This document shows, in pieces, positions 17,368 to 24,964 of a DNA stretch of 64,000 bases. Position numbers and translations under genes: made by a program. The stretch is taken from the NCBI GenBank assembly GCA_033485155.1, contig JAWQJJ010000003.1, positions 1 through 64,000 of the forward strand. Reading direction: 5' to 3'. The notes beneath the pieces were generated by a model, which was not told where the DNA came from, made no database searches, and saw nothing but the letters and a program-made list of their open reading frames with translations. Origin of the DNA: Methanomassiliicoccus sp. GTDB taxonomy: Archaea > Thermoplasmatota > Thermoplasmata > Methanomassiliicoccales > Methanomassiliicoccaceae. Numbering within the stretch: position 1 is the first letter of the stretch; each line of letters opens with the position of its first letter.

Positions 17368-18264
17368 TCAAATCGGACGCTCGGCTCCCCTGCCTTTGTC
17401 CTTCTGGCACTGAGTATGGTCCTCCAGGCGGATGTTAGGGACCAGGTGGGGCACGGCAGATCTTAGGTCATTCTCCAGCTGGGTGATCAATTCCTGCCCC
17501 GCGGAGACGGTAGTGTTACCTTCCAGGCAGACATGGACGTCCAGGAAGATGTTGTTCCCCGACCTCCTGGTTTTAAGGTCGTGGTACTCCAGGAAGCCCT
17601 GGTTCCTCTCCAGGACCTCGATTATGGATCTCTCCTCCTCCTCGCACGCCGAGTCCATCAGGTCGTGGCAGGTGCTCCGTAGAACCTCGATCCCCATCTT
17701 CACCAGGAGGGCGGCCACGACGAGAGCTATGAGCGGGTCCAGCACATAGAGGCCAGTCACGCTGGCGATGAACAGCCCTAGGACGACCCCTCCCGAAGAC
17801 ATGACATCGGAGAACAGGTGCTTGGCATCACCCTCCAAGGCCATGGAGCGGCTGGCTCTAGCAACCCGCAGCATCATAAAGGCCAGCAGGCCGTTCAGGG
17901 AGGTCGCCGCCAGGGAGATCAACAGGCCCAGATCGACGTTCTCCAGAGCAACAGGGTCGAACAACCTGCCGATGGTCGCTTCGACGATGAGCACGGCCGC
18001 GATGATGATCAGGACGCCTTCGATGAGCGCCGATATGTTCTCGGCCTTCTGGTGCCCGTACCGGTGGTCAGCGTCCTCTGGTCTGGCAGATATCATGAGG
18101 GCGACGAACATCATGATCGACGCCACGATGTTGATGATCGACTCCATGGCGTCCGATAGCAGGGCAACGGAATCCGAGACCGCATAAGCTAGCAATTTCA
18201 ATAAGAACACGACGATGCCGACCGCGATGGCCAGGACTGCTATCCTGCCCTTGTCCATGAGCAT
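17368..18264 (-). CDS. Cation diffusion facilitator (CDF) metal exporter
   Basis: A 298-residue CDF protein with six transmembrane helices. The metal site residues are in LLSDAMESIIN (TM2) and HLFSDVMSS (TM5), following the H/D-x3-D pattern; DHRYGHQKAENI is the conserved TM2-TM3 loop. A cytoplasmic ferredoxin-like C-terminal domain occupies about residues 205-280 (IFLDVHVCLEGNTTVSAGQ). It exports divalent metals such as Zn, Co, Fe or Mn; specificity is not readable by eye. A TGTATATCC TATA box at about 18277-18285 points to a leaderless transcript. Confidence 0.9.
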   Translation of the reverse strand: MLMDKGRIAVLAIAVGIVVFLLKLLAYAVSDSVALLSDAMESIINIVASIMMFVALMISARPEDADHRYGHQKAENISALIEGVLIIIAAVLIVEATIGRLFDPVALENVDLGLLISLAATSLNGLLAFMMLRVARASRSMALEGDAKHLFSDVMSSGGVVLGLFIASVTGLYVLDPLIALVVAALLVKMGIEVLRSTCHDLMDSACEEEERSIIEVLERNQGFLEYHDLKTRRSGNNIFLDVHVCLEGNTTVSAGQELITQLENDLRSAVPHLVPNIRLEDHTQCQKDKGRGAERPI

Positions 18265-18469
18265 ACAACGAGCCCAAGGATATACATTTTTGCGATTCTC
18301 TATCGGCTTGCTGGGAATACTGAATCAGAAGGTCATGACCGACGGAGTCGGCGCCATCTCCGTATCGCTCATCGACACCAAAGGTACCTGGCTCGCCGAC
18401 ATGAAGGTCCCAGACCCTTTTTCCTTTTCCGTAGCCATTCTTTAATGAGTTGGACCGCGTTCCCCGGTC

Positions 18470-18709
18470 GTGAACGAGCCATACAACTGGTTCAGAAAGT
18501 CGAGCACTCGGACGCCTACCGACCTCGAGGCCTTCAACACTGGGTTCCTGGATAAGGGAAAGGTGACCAATTACACCTGCATCTTGCTGGAAAGTGACTG
18601 CCGGTACGATCCCAAGACCGGGACGGGGGACTGCCGAGTCTGCAACTTCGCCTTCGCCCACATGATGGGCAGGTCCGGTTCCTGGAAAGACCGATCGGAA
18701 ACGAAGTGA
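18470..18709 (+). CDS. Small Cys-containing protein of unknown function
   Basis: A 79-residue protein that I do not recognise. It contains four cysteines in two loose pairs (TCILLESDC and DCRVC), which could bind a metal. The GTG start at 18470 lies 25-30 bases after a TTCTTTAAT TATA-like box at about 18437-18446 and lacks a ribosome-binding site, consistent with a leaderless message. It ends 47 bases before the convergent helicase gene. Confidence 0.55.
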   Translation: MNEPYNWFRKSSTRTPTDLEAFNTGFLDKGKVTNYTCILLESDCRYDPKTGTGDCRVCNFAFAHMMGRSGSWKDRSETK

Positions 18710-18755
18710 GGGACGAGGAGGTCCGGCAGTACCTTACATCATGCCAAGGAAATCA

Positions 18756-20687
18756 TCAGGTGTTGCCGAGGGTTTTTTTATGTCGCATCCGGAGGTCCAC
18801 GGGCAACAGATCGAAGAACGCCCCGAAGCGGTCGTAGGAGGCGAAGTTAGCGATGTCCGTCCCGCTGTCCACCTTAGACACCATCACTCGGTTGCTCAAC
18901 CGTTTCCTGACCAGCCACGCTTGACCGCCTAGTATGAAGATATTATCGATGGGCAGGGCGATGTCACCGATGGGTAGGTCGGTCTCCATCTCCACCACCT
19001 CGATGCTTTCGGAACCAGGGATGTTGGAGTAAATCTTAGCGCCCATCTCCCTGGCCCGCTTGGCAATCGTCCATGTGCCGTTCTCGAGCTGCTCAATCCA
19101 CCCTCCGTCACGGAGGTGGCTCCAGACATCGGCGACGTCCTCGGATGTCATTATGCCTCGGAACAGGCCCTGGACCTCGGCCGCGCTCCTCCCGGGCGGA
19201 CCGGAAAGGGTCGAAAATATCTGTTGGACGACGACCGAGGGATCGAAGGAGTGCTCTTCGCAGGCATATTTGGAGCGGACGATGGCTTCGAAGACTTTGT
19301 CATAGTAGGCGGCCTCCCCGGCCGATCGGGCGACGGCTATGGCGCTGATCCGCTTCTCCCTGCGGTTCGCCCGGCCAATGCGCTGGGCGATGGAGGCGAT
19401 GGAGCGGGGACGGTTGGCTAGGATCACCATATCGATGTCCCCGATATCCACCCCGACCTCCAGGGTAGAGGTGCACACGCACACCGTCCTTTCATCCGAG
19501 CGTAGCGCCCTCTCCGCCTCCACCCGCTTGGGCACCTGCAGCTTGCCGTGATGCACCTTGATCACGTGCGGTGGGAACCACCGGCGCATATCGCCATTGG
19601 CCAGGGTCTCCACCTCCTCTGGAGTGTTGCAGAAGATGAGACACTTCCTCAGGCCCCGCTCCCGGAACACCCGGGCGGCGTGCTCCAGAGAGGGAGCGAT
19701 GCGGTAATCGATGCCCCGTCCGCCCGGCGAGGTGACGATCTTGGGAGAGGGCATGTAGCGGGACGCCAACCCATGAGGGTCACTGACCGTGGCCGATGCA
19801 GCGTAGACGGCGATAGGACTGGGAGCAATGGATGCAAGCCTGCGGAGAAGGATGCGCAGCTGATCGCCCCGGTAGGTCCCATCCACCATATGCAGCTCAT
19901 CGAGCACCACTGCCCGGACGTCCTTCACCATCTCCGGCATGTGCGCGATCAGCGAATCAAGGCTCTCCGGCGTCGTGACCAGGACGTCCTGGGGGTTATT
20001 GCGGTCAAGCTCCTTGATGTCCCCGCTGCGCAGCGCCGCCCGGATGCCGAGCGGGTTCAGCATGCCCTCCATCCTTCCCCGGATGTCCGAGGCCAGGGCC
20101 TTGGTCGGGGAGATGTAGATGATGGAAGTACCGGTCCATCCCTCCTCGACCAGTCGCTCTACCAGGGGGGCGAACACTGCCTCGGTCTTCCCTCCCGCGG
20201 TGGAAGAGATTATTAGGGCATTGTCGCCGCCGAGGATCACCGGGACCGCCCGCCGCTGAATCTCCCTAAGATGGTCAAAGCGGCCGAAGAACGCGTCCCA
20301 TACCAGGGGCAGCATCGCCTTCACTTGGGTATCGCCCTCCGGATCTATAATGTCCTCCTTCCCAGCCTCCACCGATCGCTTGACCTCCCTAACCGGAGCG
20401 CTCGGAGGTCGCTCATCCTCAGGAGGAGGCCTCTTAGTGTCCAGGGGGAGCTTCAGCTTGGAGCGATGGGCCATTTCCTCATGGAAGGCGGCCTTAGTCT
20501 CAACGCCTTTTCGCCTGAAGATGCGGCTGAGCTGAACGTGGGACTCGTAGTGTGCGGGGAATGCCTGCAGGGCGCTCTCATATTTCCGTACCGCCTCGTC
20601 GGTCCTACCGGTGACCTCGGAGTGAAACCCCATGCGGAAAAGGGCATCAGCCTTATTCTTCTGGTATGCATCCCTGTCGTATCCCAT
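18756..20687 (-). CDS. Lhr-like superfamily 2 helicase with N-terminal TPR-like segment
   Basis: A 643-residue SF2 helicase. Residues about 1-70 form two TPR-like helical pairs (DALFRMGFHSEVTGRTDEAV and KYESALQAFPAHYESHVQL), an unusual fusion. Helicase motifs follow: Q-like LREIQRRAVP, motif I SSTAGGKTEAV, Ia PTKALASD, II DELH, III SATVSDP, IV FCNTPEEV, V TSTLEVGVDIGD, VI QRIGRANRR. The DELH box and spacing resemble Lhr/Hel308-type DNA helicases. The start at 20687 is fixed by the TTTAAATATCC TATA box at 20708-20718, 22-30 bases upstream; the longer frame runs through that promoter. Role in repair or RNA metabolism is unproven. Confidence 0.85.
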   Translation of the reverse strand: MGYDRDAYQKNKADALFRMGFHSEVTGRTDEAVRKYESALQAFPAHYESHVQLSRIFRRKGVETKAAFHEEMAHRSKLKLPLDTKRPPPEDERPPSAPVREVKRSVEAGKEDIIDPEGDTQVKAMLPLVWDAFFGRFDHLREIQRRAVPVILGGDNALIISSTAGGKTEAVFAPLVERLVEEGWTGTSIIYISPTKALASDIRGRMEGMLNPLGIRAALRSGDIKELDRNNPQDVLVTTPESLDSLIAHMPEMVKDVRAVVLDELHMVDGTYRGDQLRILLRRLASIAPSPIAVYAASATVSDPHGLASRYMPSPKIVTSPGGRGIDYRIAPSLEHAARVFRERGLRKCLIFCNTPEEVETLANGDMRRWFPPHVIKVHHGKLQVPKRVEAERALRSDERTVCVCTSTLEVGVDIGDIDMVILANRPRSIASIAQRIGRANRREKRISAIAVARSAGEAAYYDKVFEAIVRSKYACEEHSFDPSVVVQQIFSTLSGPPGRSAAEVQGLFRGIMTSEDVADVWSHLRDGGWIEQLENGTWTIAKRAREMGAKIYSNIPGSESIEVVEMETDLPIGDIALPIDNIFILGGQAWLVRKRLSNRVMVSKVDSGTDIANFASYDRFGAFFDLLPVDLRMRHKKTLGNT

Positions 20688-21068
20688 TGACGCCCTCACT
20701 ACCCCCTCTGGATATTTAAAGGAAGGGGCGAGGTGTCCGAATACCTGGAAGTAGGATAATTTTGTATTAGAATCATGACTGGCCAAAGGAAAAGAAGAGG
20801 AGGAGGCGGCAAGCGAGGACTAGAGGAGGAATCTGGCCACATGACCGTCGCTAGACGGGTAAGCAGACATCTCACCTGCCGCTGTCTCATTGTCGGAGGG
20901 ACCGGCCAACCTCTGGCCTTCAGTTGGATGATACCTCCAACTGATAATAGGCAGGACAGTATATAATCATTTCGAAGAATGGGGCGTTGTTGGGCCGAAT
21001 TTTAAAAAACTAAAAGATACAACTCAGCCCAAAATGATTAAGAGCCTCCATGAGGTCGATGGACCGAT
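20688..21068. other. Intergenic region with palindrome and TATA boxes
   Basis: The helicase promoter lies at 20708-20718 (minus). A perfect palindrome at 20921-20943 is followed at 20958-20967 by AGTATATAAT, a plus-strand TATA box, and by a second A/T-rich run near 20999-21008. A start here would give a leader of about 80 bases for the gene at 21069. Confidence 0.5.
20921..20943. promoter_or_regulatory. TTGGATGATAC-type palindrome, copy 1
   Basis: CAGTTGGA-TGATACC-TCCAACTG is a perfect 8-base inverted repeat placed 15 bases upstream of a TATA box. It shares the core TTGGATGATAC(A/C)TCCAA with the element at 23002-23018 before cbiM, so both promoters may answer to one regulator. Confidence 0.6.
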
Positions 21069-21509
21069 ATGGCCGGAACTCGGCAGTGCCCTGAATGCGA
21101 TACCTCGGTCCGGATGAGTAAAAAGTATTGTCCGGAATGCCACACCACCGTCAACCCCAACGCCCCCGAGGACCCCATCGTCAAGGCCAAGGAGGATGCA
21201 TCGTTCAAGTCCATCCTATTGATGGGACTGGCGGGCATGGCCATGTTCTTCAGCTTCGGGTTTTTCCTTCCGGCCGTAATGGCCGAGCCCGGCTTCATCT
21301 GGGTATCGGCGGCGCTCTTTACGGTCGGTGCTATCCTGTTCCTCGGCGCTTGGATCGTTCGAGCCAGGGCAAGGAAACAGATCGCGCTGTTGGAGGAGTC
21401 CCTGCACGTCAAGTGCGAGTATTGCGGAGGCATCAATGACAAGGACGAGCACCGCTGCACTTTCTGCGGGGCTCCCATTATGGAGCTGCCCAAGGTCACT
21501 TCGACATAG
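21069..21509 (+). CDS. Membrane protein with two zinc-ribbon ends
   Basis: A 146-residue protein with an N-terminal zinc ribbon (CPECDTSVRMSKKYCPEC, residues about 7-24) and two transmembrane helices (about 51-71 and 76-96). A C-terminal zinc ribbon follows (CEYCGGINDKDEHRCTFC, about 117-134). Both ribbons should face the cytoplasm. Function unknown; small zinc-ribbon membrane proteins are common in archaea. The start is supported by a GAGGT sequence about 12 bases upstream and by a palindrome-associated promoter further up. Confidence 0.75.
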   Translation: MAGTRQCPECDTSVRMSKKYCPECHTTVNPNAPEDPIVKAKEDASFKSILLMGLAGMAMFFSFGFFLPAVMAEPGFIWVSAALFTVGAILFLGAWIVRARARKQIALLEESLHVKCEYCGGINDKDEHRCTFCGAPIMELPKVTST

Positions 21510-21547
21510 ACTTAACAAATCCATGCCCGCGCGTAGATAGCAATATC

Positions 21548-22423
21548 ATGTCCTATAATGGTCGGGGTGGCATGGGCATCCGGACCAACATCGCCTCGAA
21601 AATAATCAAAGGCATGTTCAAGCACAGGTTCCTGATGGCCCACACGACCCGTGTCCCTGCCTTGGGAAGAGCGGTTGAGTTCGCCTTCTTCGATAAGGAT
21701 GAGATGATCTATCTACCCCGAGACAGCGCGGTCACCGCCGCGCGGACCAGGACGATCGAGCTGGGAACAGAGTTAGGACGCACTGACATGGTGCTGCCCT
21801 CGCAGGTCATCGAGCATTTCTTGCGACGCTCGAAGTACATATTCATCATGAATCGCTGCACATGCCGCGATTCTAACCGATGTGAGCACTATCCCCATGA
21901 ACTGGGCTGCGTATTCCTGGGAGCCGGAGTCACCAAGATCCTGCCTGAGATGGGGCGGATGGTTACCGCTGATGAGGCCATCGAGCACATGAGGATGGCA
22001 AGGGAGAAGGGGTTGGTCCATCTCATAGGGAGGAACAAGATCGATAGCATATGGCTCAACACTGGCCCCAAGGAGGATCTGCTGTCGATATGCAACTGCT
22101 GCGAATGTTGCTGCCTGTGGAAGATGTTGCCCCAGCTCTCGGATTCCATCTCCAACGGCGTCTCCAAGATGCCGGGCGTACGGGTAATGGTCACCGACCG
22201 CTGTTCCGGGTGCGAGCGTTGCATCAGGGAAGAGATCTGTTTCGTCAGGGCGGTCAGCTTAGCTAACGGACGTGCTAGCATCGATCAGACCATGTGCAGA
22301 GGATGCGGGCGGTGCGTAGAGCTGTGCCCTTCCAAAGCTATCGAACTGGAGATTGATATCCCGGACTACGTCGAGCGGTCGGTCCAGGCCATCAATCCGC
22401 TGGTCGATATAGAGAAGGAGTGA
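21548..22423 (+). CDS. 4Fe-4S dicluster protein with extra Cys-rich domain
   Basis: A 291-residue protein. A Cys-rich N-terminal region contains CTCRDSNRC followed by HELGCVFLG (about residues 103-125) and an ICNCCECCCLWK stretch at about 182-193. The C-terminal 80 residues hold a ferredoxin-like domain with CSGCERCIREEIC and CRGCGRCVELCP, binding two clusters. The first cluster motif is atypical, since its last Cys is followed by Phe rather than Pro. Such proteins occur in methanogens and anaerobic bacteria as electron-transfer modules; the partner is unknown. It lies 38 bases after the zinc-ribbon membrane protein, possibly co-transcribed. Confidence 0.8.
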   Translation: MSYNGRGGMGIRTNIASKIIKGMFKHRFLMAHTTRVPALGRAVEFAFFDKDEMIYLPRDSAVTAARTRTIELGTELGRTDMVLPSQVIEHFLRRSKYIFIMNRCTCRDSNRCEHYPHELGCVFLGAGVTKILPEMGRMVTADEAIEHMRMAREKGLVHLIGRNKIDSIWLNTGPKEDLLSICNCCECCCLWKMLPQLSDSISNGVSKMPGVRVMVTDRCSGCERCIREEICFVRAVSLANGRASIDQTMCRGCGRCVELCPSKAIELEIDIPDYVERSVQAINPLVDIEKE

Positions 22424-22513
22424 GGAGGAGCGCTGCCTGAGACATCGCCCCTGATTGCCGATCCGCCAACGCGCGCTCGTTTTACGTTCTATGGGTCGGA
22501 AGAGATGGGGGAA

Positions 22514-22520
22514 GCTATAA
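22514..22520 (+). promoter_or_regulatory. TATA box of the fur-like gene
   Basis: GCTATAA centred near 22518 is 28 bases from the ATG at 22546, indicating a leaderless transcript; the palindrome at 22528-22540 lies between them. Confidence 0.6.
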
Positions 22521-22527
22521 GACTATC

Positions 22528-22540
22528 AGTAATCATTACT
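22528..22540. promoter_or_regulatory. Fur-type operator 1 (autoregulatory)
   Basis: AGTAAT-C-ATTACT is a perfect inverted repeat between the TATA box and the start codon of the Fur-family gene. The same half-site recurs upstream of cbiM at 22976-22994. Confidence 0.65.
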
Positions 22541-22545
22541 AATTG

Positions 22546-22938
22546 ATGGCCTCAAACATCCAAAGATGGACTATTCAGCTCAAGACCATCGTCGATATCG
22601 TATACATGAGCAATGTCCATCTGACCGCCGACGAGATCTATCTTGAAGCGAGAAAGACCATGCCCAACATCAGTCTGGGAACGGTCTACCGTAATCTGAA
22701 CAAGCTGAAGGCTCAGGGCATGATCTCCGAGGTACCCAAAGGCCAACTGAGCACCTTTGCCAAACACCCGGATACCAACGCGCACTTCGAGTGCGTGGTC
22801 TGTCACCGGCTTTATTGCATTCCTTACGACATGAGCTTGTATGATCTGTCCAGGAGATGCGGGTTTCAGGTCCACAAATGTTCTCTATCTATGAGCGGCG
22901 TTTGCAAGGAGTGCGAGGAGCATGGCGCAGAGGCTTGA
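22546..22938 (+). CDS. Fur-family metal- or peroxide-responsive regulator
   Basis: A 130-residue Fur/PerR/Zur-type repressor. The N-terminal winged helix (about 1-80) has the family's LTADEIYLEARKTMPNISLGTVYRNLNKL stretch. The C-terminal dimerisation domain has HFECVVCHRLYC and GVCKEC, giving two CxxC-type pairs for a structural zinc, plus His residues for the regulatory metal. The palindromes at 22528-22540 and 22976-22994 share AGTAAT/ATTACT half-sites. This suggests that it represses itself and the adjacent cobalt/nickel uptake operon. Whether it senses Ni, Co, Fe or peroxide cannot be told. Confidence 0.9.
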   Translation: MASNIQRWTIQLKTIVDIVYMSNVHLTADEIYLEARKTMPNISLGTVYRNLNKLKAQGMISEVPKGQLSTFAKHPDTNAHFECVVCHRLYCIPYDMSLYDLSRRCGFQVHKCSLSMSGVCKECEEHGAEA

Positions 22939-22975
22939 AACCAGCTACATTTTTTTCTCGGAAGAAATCTTTATT

Positions 22976-22994
22976 AGTAATGTGTATCATTACT
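22976..22994. promoter_or_regulatory. Fur-type operator 2, upstream of cbiM
   Basis: AGTAATG-TGTAT-CATTACT is a perfect 7-5-7 inverted repeat that shares its half-site with the operator in front of the fur-like gene. It sits about 120 bases before cbiM. Confidence 0.65.
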
Positions 22995-23001
22995 GCTCGA
23001 G

Positions 23002-23018
23002 TTGGATGATACATCCAA
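23002..23018. promoter_or_regulatory. TTGGATGATAC-type palindrome, copy 2, upstream of cbiM
   Basis: TTGGAT-GATAC-ATCCAA is a perfect 6-5-6 inverted repeat eight bases downstream of the Fur-type operator. Its core is nearly identical to the palindrome at 20921-20943. The combination suggests dual control of cobalt/nickel uptake. Confidence 0.6.
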
Positions 23019-23114
23019 TAACAATAGATGTCGGGACAACGCCTCCCAGTGGATGGGGTGGATGAAGGATGGCGGATGTCCTCGATGTGATATCGAAGGG
23101 TTCGGAGGGATAAA

Positions 23115-23810
23115 ATGCACATAATGGAGGGGTTCTTACCCATAGAGTGGTGCATATTTTGGTATGTACTGTCTGCACCAGTAGTTGTCTGGGGGTTCCT
23201 GCAAATCAGAAAGCTGTTCGCAGAACATCCTGAGCAGAAGATGATCTTGGCCGTTTCCGGCGCGTTCATCTTCGTATTGTCCTCGTTGAAGCTTCCATCT
23301 GTGACAGGATCATCGTCGCATCCGACCGGGACCGGGGCCTCCACCATCCTGTATGGGGTGGCAACGACCTCGGTTCTGTCGGTCATAGTACTCATTTTTC
23401 AAGCATTACTTCTCGCGCATGGCGGGATAACTACCCTTGGTGCCAACACATTCTCCATGGGCATAACTGGACCGTTCATTGCCTGGCTGGCGTACAAGGG
23501 GATGTACCGTGCCAAGCTGGGGCTTGTGCCCACAGTGTTTGTGGTCGCTTTCATTTCAGATATTGCAACTTATATCATGACAGCGTTCCAGCTCGCTCTG
23601 GCCTATCCAACGGCAGGTAGCGTCCTTACCTCGTTCACGACCTTCTTTGGTATCTTCGCGGTGACCCAAATACCTCTGGCCGTAGTCGAGGGAGTGCTGT
23701 TTGTGATGTTCTTCGACTACCTATCGAGGACAAGACCCGACCTGCTCAAAGGCAAGTTGCACTTCAAGACGAAGACCTCCGATGAGGAGGGGACTGCCGT
23801 GGAGGCATGA
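23115..23810 (+). CDS. cbiM: CbiM, S component of cobalt/nickel ECF transporter
   Basis: A 231-residue integral membrane protein, the substrate-binding component of the CbiMNQO transporter. It begins MHIMEGFLP; the free N-terminus and His2 coordinate the metal in this family, which firmly fixes the start. Seven transmembrane segments and conserved loops (FVLSSLKLPSVTGSSSHPTGTG; GANTFSMGITGP) are present. A GGAGGG ribosome-binding site precedes it. First gene of a seven-gene run through cbiP2, with a leader of about 95 bases after two palindromic operators. Confidence 0.95.
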   Translation: MHIMEGFLPIEWCIFWYVLSAPVVVWGFLQIRKLFAEHPEQKMILAVSGAFIFVLSSLKLPSVTGSSSHPTGTGASTILYGVATTSVLSVIVLIFQALLLAHGGITTLGANTFSMGITGPFIAWLAYKGMYRAKLGLVPTVFVVAFISDIATYIMTAFQLALAYPTAGSVLTSFTTFFGIFAVTQIPLAVVEGVLFVMFFDYLSRTRPDLLKGKLHFKTKTSDEEGTAVEA

Positions 23811-24154
23811 AAATGTCACCAAAGAAGTGGTATGTCGTAGGCTTTGCCCTCATAATAGTCATATGCGTCTCTGCGTTTGTGTTCGCTTCGCACGGTGAGT
23901 TCGGAGGTTCGGATGATCAGGGCGAAGACCAAATCCTTAACATCGACCCGACCTACGAACCATGGTTCCACAGTTTTTGGGAACCCCCTGCTGAGACTGA
24001 GAGCATGCTCTTTGCCCTTCAAGCAGCCATCGGGGCCATGATCATAGGTTATTTCATAGGAAACGAGCGTGGAAAGAGAACGGCCAAGCAGAAGATAGCT
24101 GAGGCTAGCAAGGTCCAGGAGCAGGCGATACGGGCCGAGGCCATAAGAAAGTAG
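23807..24154 (+). CDS. cbiN: CbiN, small membrane subunit of cobalt transporter
   Basis: A 115-residue protein with two transmembrane helices flanking an external loop (FGGSDDQGEDQI and YEPWFHSFW) that matches CbiN. The second helix FALQAAIGAMIIGYFIG is characteristic. CbiN promotes metal loading into CbiM. It overlaps the cbiM stop by four bases (ATGA). A C-terminal basic helix (about 20 residues) extends beyond the usual length. Confidence 0.93.
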   Translation: MKMSPKKWYVVGFALIIVICVSAFVFASHGEFGGSDDQGEDQILNIDPTYEPWFHSFWEPPAETESMLFALQAAIGAMIIGYFIGNERGKRTAKQKIAEASKVQEQAIRAEAIRK

Positions 24155-24162
24155 GAGATTAC

Positions 24163-24960
24163 ATGCAATCGATAGACGAGCTTGCCTATTCATCGCCATT
24201 CAAGGACTGGTCACCATTGGGTAAGTTTACTTTGGCTTTGTCCCTGCTGGTGTCATCACTGGTAGCCTCGTCTATCGTAATCCCCCTTGTCGCTTTTTGC
24301 ATAGGCTTCGTTCTATTATTCATCTCTACCAGATTTCGTTTTCCCAAAGTGATCGTTTTCGCTTTGCTTGAAGGAATGATTATTTTTCTGATCGGCTCGG
24401 TGGTCATTGCCCTGGTCACCGAAGGGGACCCTCTGTGGACCTATGACATTGGACCATGGGAGCTTACTTTTTCGAACCAGGGGGTTCATCTGGGAACAAT
24501 GGTCTTCCTCAGAGCGGTGGCGGGAGCGACGGTGATGCTCTTTTTCGCCACCTCCACCCCGGTACCCCAATTCGCCCAGTCCCTGCGCCAAGTGAGGATC
24601 CCCAACGAACTGGTGGAACTGACAGTCCTGATATACCGATATTCGTTCCTGTTGCTCGAACAATTGAATACTATGTACATCGCCGCCGACAGCAGACTGG
24701 GCTTCCGTACGTACAAGCGTAAATATCGGACGACCGCGAAGATCGCCGTAGGTGTTTTCACCCGCTCCATAGACATGGCCGAACGGTCCCAGGTAGCTCT
24801 TGAGGTCAGGAGCTTTAGGGGAGAATTTCGCTCTTATCATCCACCTGTGAAGATCTCGACGAAATGGATCGCTCTTTCCCTTATAGTCTTCCTTTCACTT
24901 TATACATTTAATCTGGCAATCGTCGACCCCGCCCCTTTGATCCAATTGTTGAAGATGTGA
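24163..24960 (+). CDS. cbiQ: CbiQ, ECF transporter transmembrane T component
   Basis: A 265-residue protein with about six transmembrane helices and the two Ala-Arg-Gly-type coupling helices seen in EcfT/CbiQ (AADSRLGFRTYKRKY and SQVALEVRSFRGEFRSY), which contact the CbiO ATPase. Eight bases separate it from cbiN and four from cbiO. The N-terminus IDELAYSSPFKDWSP matches the family. Confidence 0.93.
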   Translation: MQSIDELAYSSPFKDWSPLGKFTLALSLLVSSLVASSIVIPLVAFCIGFVLLFISTRFRFPKVIVFALLEGMIIFLIGSVVIALVTEGDPLWTYDIGPWELTFSNQGVHLGTMVFLRAVAGATVMLFFATSTPVPQFAQSLRQVRIPNELVELTVLIYRYSFLLLEQLNTMYIAADSRLGFRTYKRKYRTTAKIAVGVFTRSIDMAERSQVALEVRSFRGEFRSYHPPVKISTKWIALSLIVFLSLYTFNLAIVDPAPLIQLLKM

Positions 24961-24964
24961 TTTT

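Noticed and set aside
20775-20966. 63-codon plus-strand frame upstream of the zinc-ribbon membrane gene
   Set aside because: No start signals; the initial Lys/Arg/Gly run is a low-complexity artefact, and the frame runs through the palindrome.
23019-23114. Possible cobalamin riboswitch in the cbiM leader
   Set aside because: The leader is about 95 bases and lacks the B12-box and other conserved core elements; protein operators explain regulation better.
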